Assembly (NCBI GenBank): GCA_035565975.1 | Contig: DATMRT010000034.1 | Span: forward strand, 1-7,912 | Direction of reading: 5' to 3' | DNA from: Ga0077530 sp035565975 | GTDB taxonomy: Bacteria; Pseudomonadota; Alphaproteobacteria; Rhizobiales; Hyphomicrobiaceae | Length of the DNA stretch: 7,912 bases | Notes under the pieces: generated by a model | Seen by the model: the letters and a program-made list of their open reading frames with translations, nothing else | The model's database searches: none | Told to the model about the DNA's origin: nothing | Shown: positions 6,163-7,912 of the stretch, one piece after another | How the letters are laid out: every line of letters starts with the position of its first letter | How positions within the stretch are numbered: position 1 is the stretch's first letter | Program-made: the position numbers and the translations under genes

Positions 6163-6518
6163 TCCAGCGCTCCTTTGCGCCATTCGTAGATAAAGCCGAT
6201 GGTGAGCACGCCGAGGAAGATCATCATGGACCAGAAGCCGAACGCGCCTGTTTCCTTGAAGGCGACAGCCCAGGGAAAGAGGAAGGCGACCTCGAGGTCG
6301 AAGATGATGAATAGGATGGCGACGAGGTAGAAGCGCACATCGAACTTCATGCGCGCGTCGTCGAAGGCATTGAAGCCACACTCATAGGCCGAGACCTTCT
6401 CGGGGTCGGGATTGCGCACCGCGACCAGGAACGGCGCAATCATGAGCGCGAGGCCGATCACAGAAGCGACGCCGATGAAAACGGCGATCGGCAAGTAGGT
6501 CATGAGCAGGTCAGGCAT
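6153..6518 (-). CDS. nuoA: NADH-quinone oxidoreductase subunit A (ND3 homologue)
   Basis: This 121-residue membrane subunit of complex I corresponds to mitochondrial ND3 and sits at the junction of the peripheral and membrane arms near the quinone channel. Three hydrophobic helices are visible at about residues 8-32, 62-85 and 92-112. The loop after helix 1 has the conserved YECGF (45-49), whose Cys47 corresponds to the ND3 cysteine exposed in the deactive state of the mitochondrial enzyme. Helix 2 carries the conserved acidic pair Asp74 and Glu76 in FIIFDLEVAFLFPW. The ATG at 6518 has GGGA seven bases upstream. The alternative Met at residue 6 lacks a ribosome binding site, so the longer form is chosen. 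nuoA is the first gene of the cluster, with nuoB and nuoC following at once. A candidate promoter lies about 80 bp upstream. Confidence 0.96.
   Translation of the reverse strand: MPDLLMTYLPIAVFIGVASVIGLALMIAPFLVAVRNPDPEKVSAYECGFNAFDDARMKFDVRFYLVAILFIIFDLEVAFLFPWAVAFKETGAFGFWSMMIFLGVLTIGFIYEWRKGALEWD
6170..6176 (-). promoter_or_regulatory. nuoB ribosome binding site inside nuoA
   Basis: On the minus strand this reads AAAGGAG, seven bases before the ATG at 6162 and within the last codons of nuoA. It decides the nuoB start against the longer open frame that continues upstream. Confidence 0.75.
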
Positions 6519-6530
6519 CGGTCCGTCCCG

Positions 6531-6548
6531 TGCGGCGGCGGTGCCGCA
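6531..6548 (-). promoter_or_regulatory. Stem-loop in the nuoA leader
   Basis: TGCGGC (6531-6536) and GCCGCA (6543-6548) are exact reverse complements with a six-base loop. In the minus-strand transcript the hairpin ends one base before the ribosome-binding region of nuoA (6526-6530). It may affect translation, but short GC stems are frequent by chance here. Confidence 0.25.
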
Positions 6549-6600
6549 ACTGCTTCGGGGCGATGTCGCCAGCGGCCCCGGACATGTTCACGTGCATCGG

Positions 6601-6629
6601 GTGTTAGCTCAGGCGAGGAGGTGGCGCAA
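6601..6629 (-). promoter_or_regulatory. Candidate promoter of nuoABC
   Basis: Read on the minus strand, TTGCGC (6624-6629) and TAACAC (6601-6606) are separated by 17 bp. This fits a housekeeping sigma promoter of alphaproteobacterial type (TTG-rich -35, loose -10). Transcription would start near 6594, giving a leader of about 75 nt before the nuoA ATG. It lies downstream of the porin terminator, as expected for an independent transcript. Confidence 0.4.
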
Positions 6630-6717
6630 GGGTCTGCCCGGGCCGAATGAGAGATTGTGCCGCCCGGCGTGGCAGCGCCCCGTTCCGCGCATATCTGGAA
6701 CGGTCCTGGCGAGAGAA

Positions 6718-6744
6718 AAGGGCCGCCCCGAGGGGGCGGCCCTT
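6718..6744 (-). terminator. Rho-independent terminator of the porin gene
   Basis: A perfect 12-bp GC-rich stem, AAGGGCCGCCCC (6718-6729) and its reverse complement (6733-6744), has a three-base loop. In the minus-strand direction it is followed by TTTTCTCTC. It starts about 30 bases after the porin stop codon. It should stop porin transcription before the nuoA promoter. Confidence 0.88.
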
Positions 6745-6774
6745 CCTTGAATACCCGTACCAAACCGATCCGGA

Positions 6775-7912
6775 TTAGAAGCGGATGCGGGTACCGGCGA
6801 GGACGTAGTCGAGGTCGCGGCAGCCGGCGGCGCACCAGTCAGAGCCACTCAGAGAGTAGTTCTTGTAGGTCAGCCAGAACTCCATGGCGGCTGCATCGAC
6901 GTGCTGGACGATGCCAACGCCCCAATGCTCGACAGTCGAATCACCCGTATTGCCGGGGCCATTCAGGTACTGCTTGCCCATGCCGCTCCACTCGCTGTAT
7001 TCGCCGAACAGCACCGTGTCGCCGATCCCGAAGAAGTTCCGCGCAACACCGCCCGACACGTAGTAGAAGTCGGAGTCGAACGAGCGAGTGCCAGTTACAG
7101 CACCACCGGCGGTGAAGTCGAAGTCCTCGTTGTCACGATGACCAGCGGCGCCCGTGAAGAACAGGCCCGTCGGCATGTGGCGGATCGAGAGAGAACCGGC
7201 GAGCTGGCGAACTTCCTTGTCGCAGTTCACCGTGCAGCCGTAGCCACCGGAGACCACTGCACCGGCTCCATCGAACGTCGCGTTGTATTCCGAGCGCACG
7301 CTGTAGCCGATGGCGCCGGCGATGCGGATGCCATTGAACTCACCCGCATAACGCAGGGCCGCATCCCAGTAGTTGTCCTCACCGAACGAGGCGCCGAGCG
7401 TAAAGCCCGCGATCGTCGGGGTGCGGTACTGGATGTGCTCGTTGCGCTCGTTCAGCCAGTCCTGACCGCCCTGGAAGAAGTTTGCCCAGGTGCGGGTGCC
7501 ACCGACGAAGCCGCCCGCATTGTTGCGAATGCGGAAGCCGGAGTTCATCAGGCGAACGTCGTTGGAAGCGCCCATGCCCTTGCCGGAGAGATCGACGAGG
7601 ATCACGTTGTTGGCCGCCGACGAACCCTGGCCGAGGCTGACACGGCCGAGGCGGCTGTGCTCGACCCACGCCATGGCTTCACGGAGGTTGGCGGCGGTCG
7701 AACCACCGTCGTCACCGACGTCGTTCGGCGCGCCGTGACCATTGCCCGGGCCGTTGCCGTTGGACTGGTTGACGCTGGTCGAGCCGCTGCTGAAGGCCTC
7801 GAACTCGTAGATGAAGCCGGCGGTGATCTCAGGCGAGATCTTGGCCGAACCCGTGATGCGCCAGCGTGAGTTGGACTGAGCCGGGCCCACGACGTAGAGG
7901 TCGTCCTGGATG
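6775..7912 (-). CDS. Outer-membrane porin, C-terminal part (5' end outside window)
   Basis: About 378 residues of an outer-membrane beta-barrel porin for passive diffusion of small hydrophilic solutes. The frame is open to the right edge, so the signal peptide and first strands are missing. The GTG near 7890 is an internal valine (preceded in frame by IQDDLYV), not a start. The sequence shows alternating amphipathic strands, Gly/Asn/Ser-rich loops and aromatic girdle residues, for example RWRITGSAKISPEITAGF, RVSLGQGSSA and AGFTLGASFGEDNYWDAALRY. It ends in a C-terminal phenylalanine (GTRIRF), the signal recognised by the BAM assembly machinery. The style is that of alphaproteobacterial Gram-negative porins. 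Two cysteine pairs occur, CTVNC about midway in the visible part and CAAGC near the C-terminus, both likely in loops. A strong terminator follows the stop codon. Specificity cannot be predicted. Confidence 0.87.
   Translation of the reverse strand, partial: IQDDLYVVGPAQSNSRWRITGSAKISPEITAGFIYEFEAFSSGSTSVNQSNGNGPGNGHGAPNDVGDDGGSTAANLREAMAWVEHSRLGRVSLGQGSSAANNVILVDLSGKGMGASNDVRLMNSGFRIRNNAGGFVGGTRTWANFFQGGQDWLNERNEHIQYRTPTIAGFTLGASFGEDNYWDAALRYAGEFNGIRIAGAIGYSVRSEYNATFDGAGAVVSGGYGCTVNCDKEVRQLAGSLSIRHMPTGLFFTGAAGHRDNEDFDFTAGGAVTGTRSFDSDFYYVSGGVARNFFGIGDTVLFGEYSEWSGMGKQYLNGPGNTGDSTVEHWGVGIVQHVDAAAMEFWLTYKNYSLSGSDWCAAGCRDLDYVLAGTRIRF

Noticed and set aside
6163..6381. Upstream in-frame extension of nuoB into nuoA
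   Set aside because: The strong AAAGGAG site and a natural NuoB N-terminus support the ATG at 6162; the extension reads as a shadow of nuoA.
6502..6750. Small plus-strand open frame of 82 codons in the nuoA upstream region
   Set aside because: It runs through the candidate nuoA promoter and the porin terminator, has no clear ribosome binding site and looks like random GC-rich sequence.
6901..7869. Plus-strand open frame of 322 codons opposite the porin
   Set aside because: Low-complexity Ala/Val/Arg-rich shadow of the porin frame, which itself has barrel-like strands, a terminal Phe and a terminator.

Overview
The window reads as a stretch of a GC-rich alphaproteobacterial chromosome, most likely Hyphomicrobiales-like. 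The NuoA, NuoB and NuoC proteins have the alphaproteobacterial/mitochondrial style, the exonuclease VII large subunit ends in the QGSLF tail that I associate with this class, and the right edge carries a porin of alphaproteobacterial type. No species-level call is possible from sequence alone. Nothing here looks like a prophage, transposon cargo, CRISPR array or defence island. It is mostly housekeeping and transport genes, densely packed.

Layout, left to right. (1) The 3' part of xseA (+) enters from the left edge. (2) A 128-bp GC-rich element bounded by a 9-bp inverted repeat and containing several hairpins fills the gap between xseA and the next, convergent gene. (3) On the minus strand lie an EamA/DMT transporter and, upstream of it, a patatin-like phospholipase. 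(4) A 373-bp divergent intergenic region separates the phospholipase from (5) a plus-strand GMC-family FAD oxidoreductase. (6) Convergent with that gene, on the minus strand, is a tightly packed nuoA-nuoB-nuoC cluster encoding three subunits of respiratory complex I. (7) A 256-bp intergenic region holds a probable nuoA promoter and a strong rho-independent terminator. That terminator belongs to (8) a minus-strand porin gene that runs off the right edge.

How the genes work together. NuoA, NuoB and NuoC belong to one machine: a membrane subunit, the N2 iron-sulfur subunit and the 30-kDa connecting subunit of the quinone-reducing arm. The cluster stops after nuoC, where nuoD would normally follow, and meets a convergent GMC oxidoreductase 36 bp later. 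This broken operon, with a Pro/Ala-rich tail on NuoC at the break, is one of the two observations most worth following up. The other is the structured element behind xseA, whose right terminal repeat supplies the stop codon of the transporter. The remaining genes have no obvious functional link to each other. I found no convincing candidate for a wholly new biological system.
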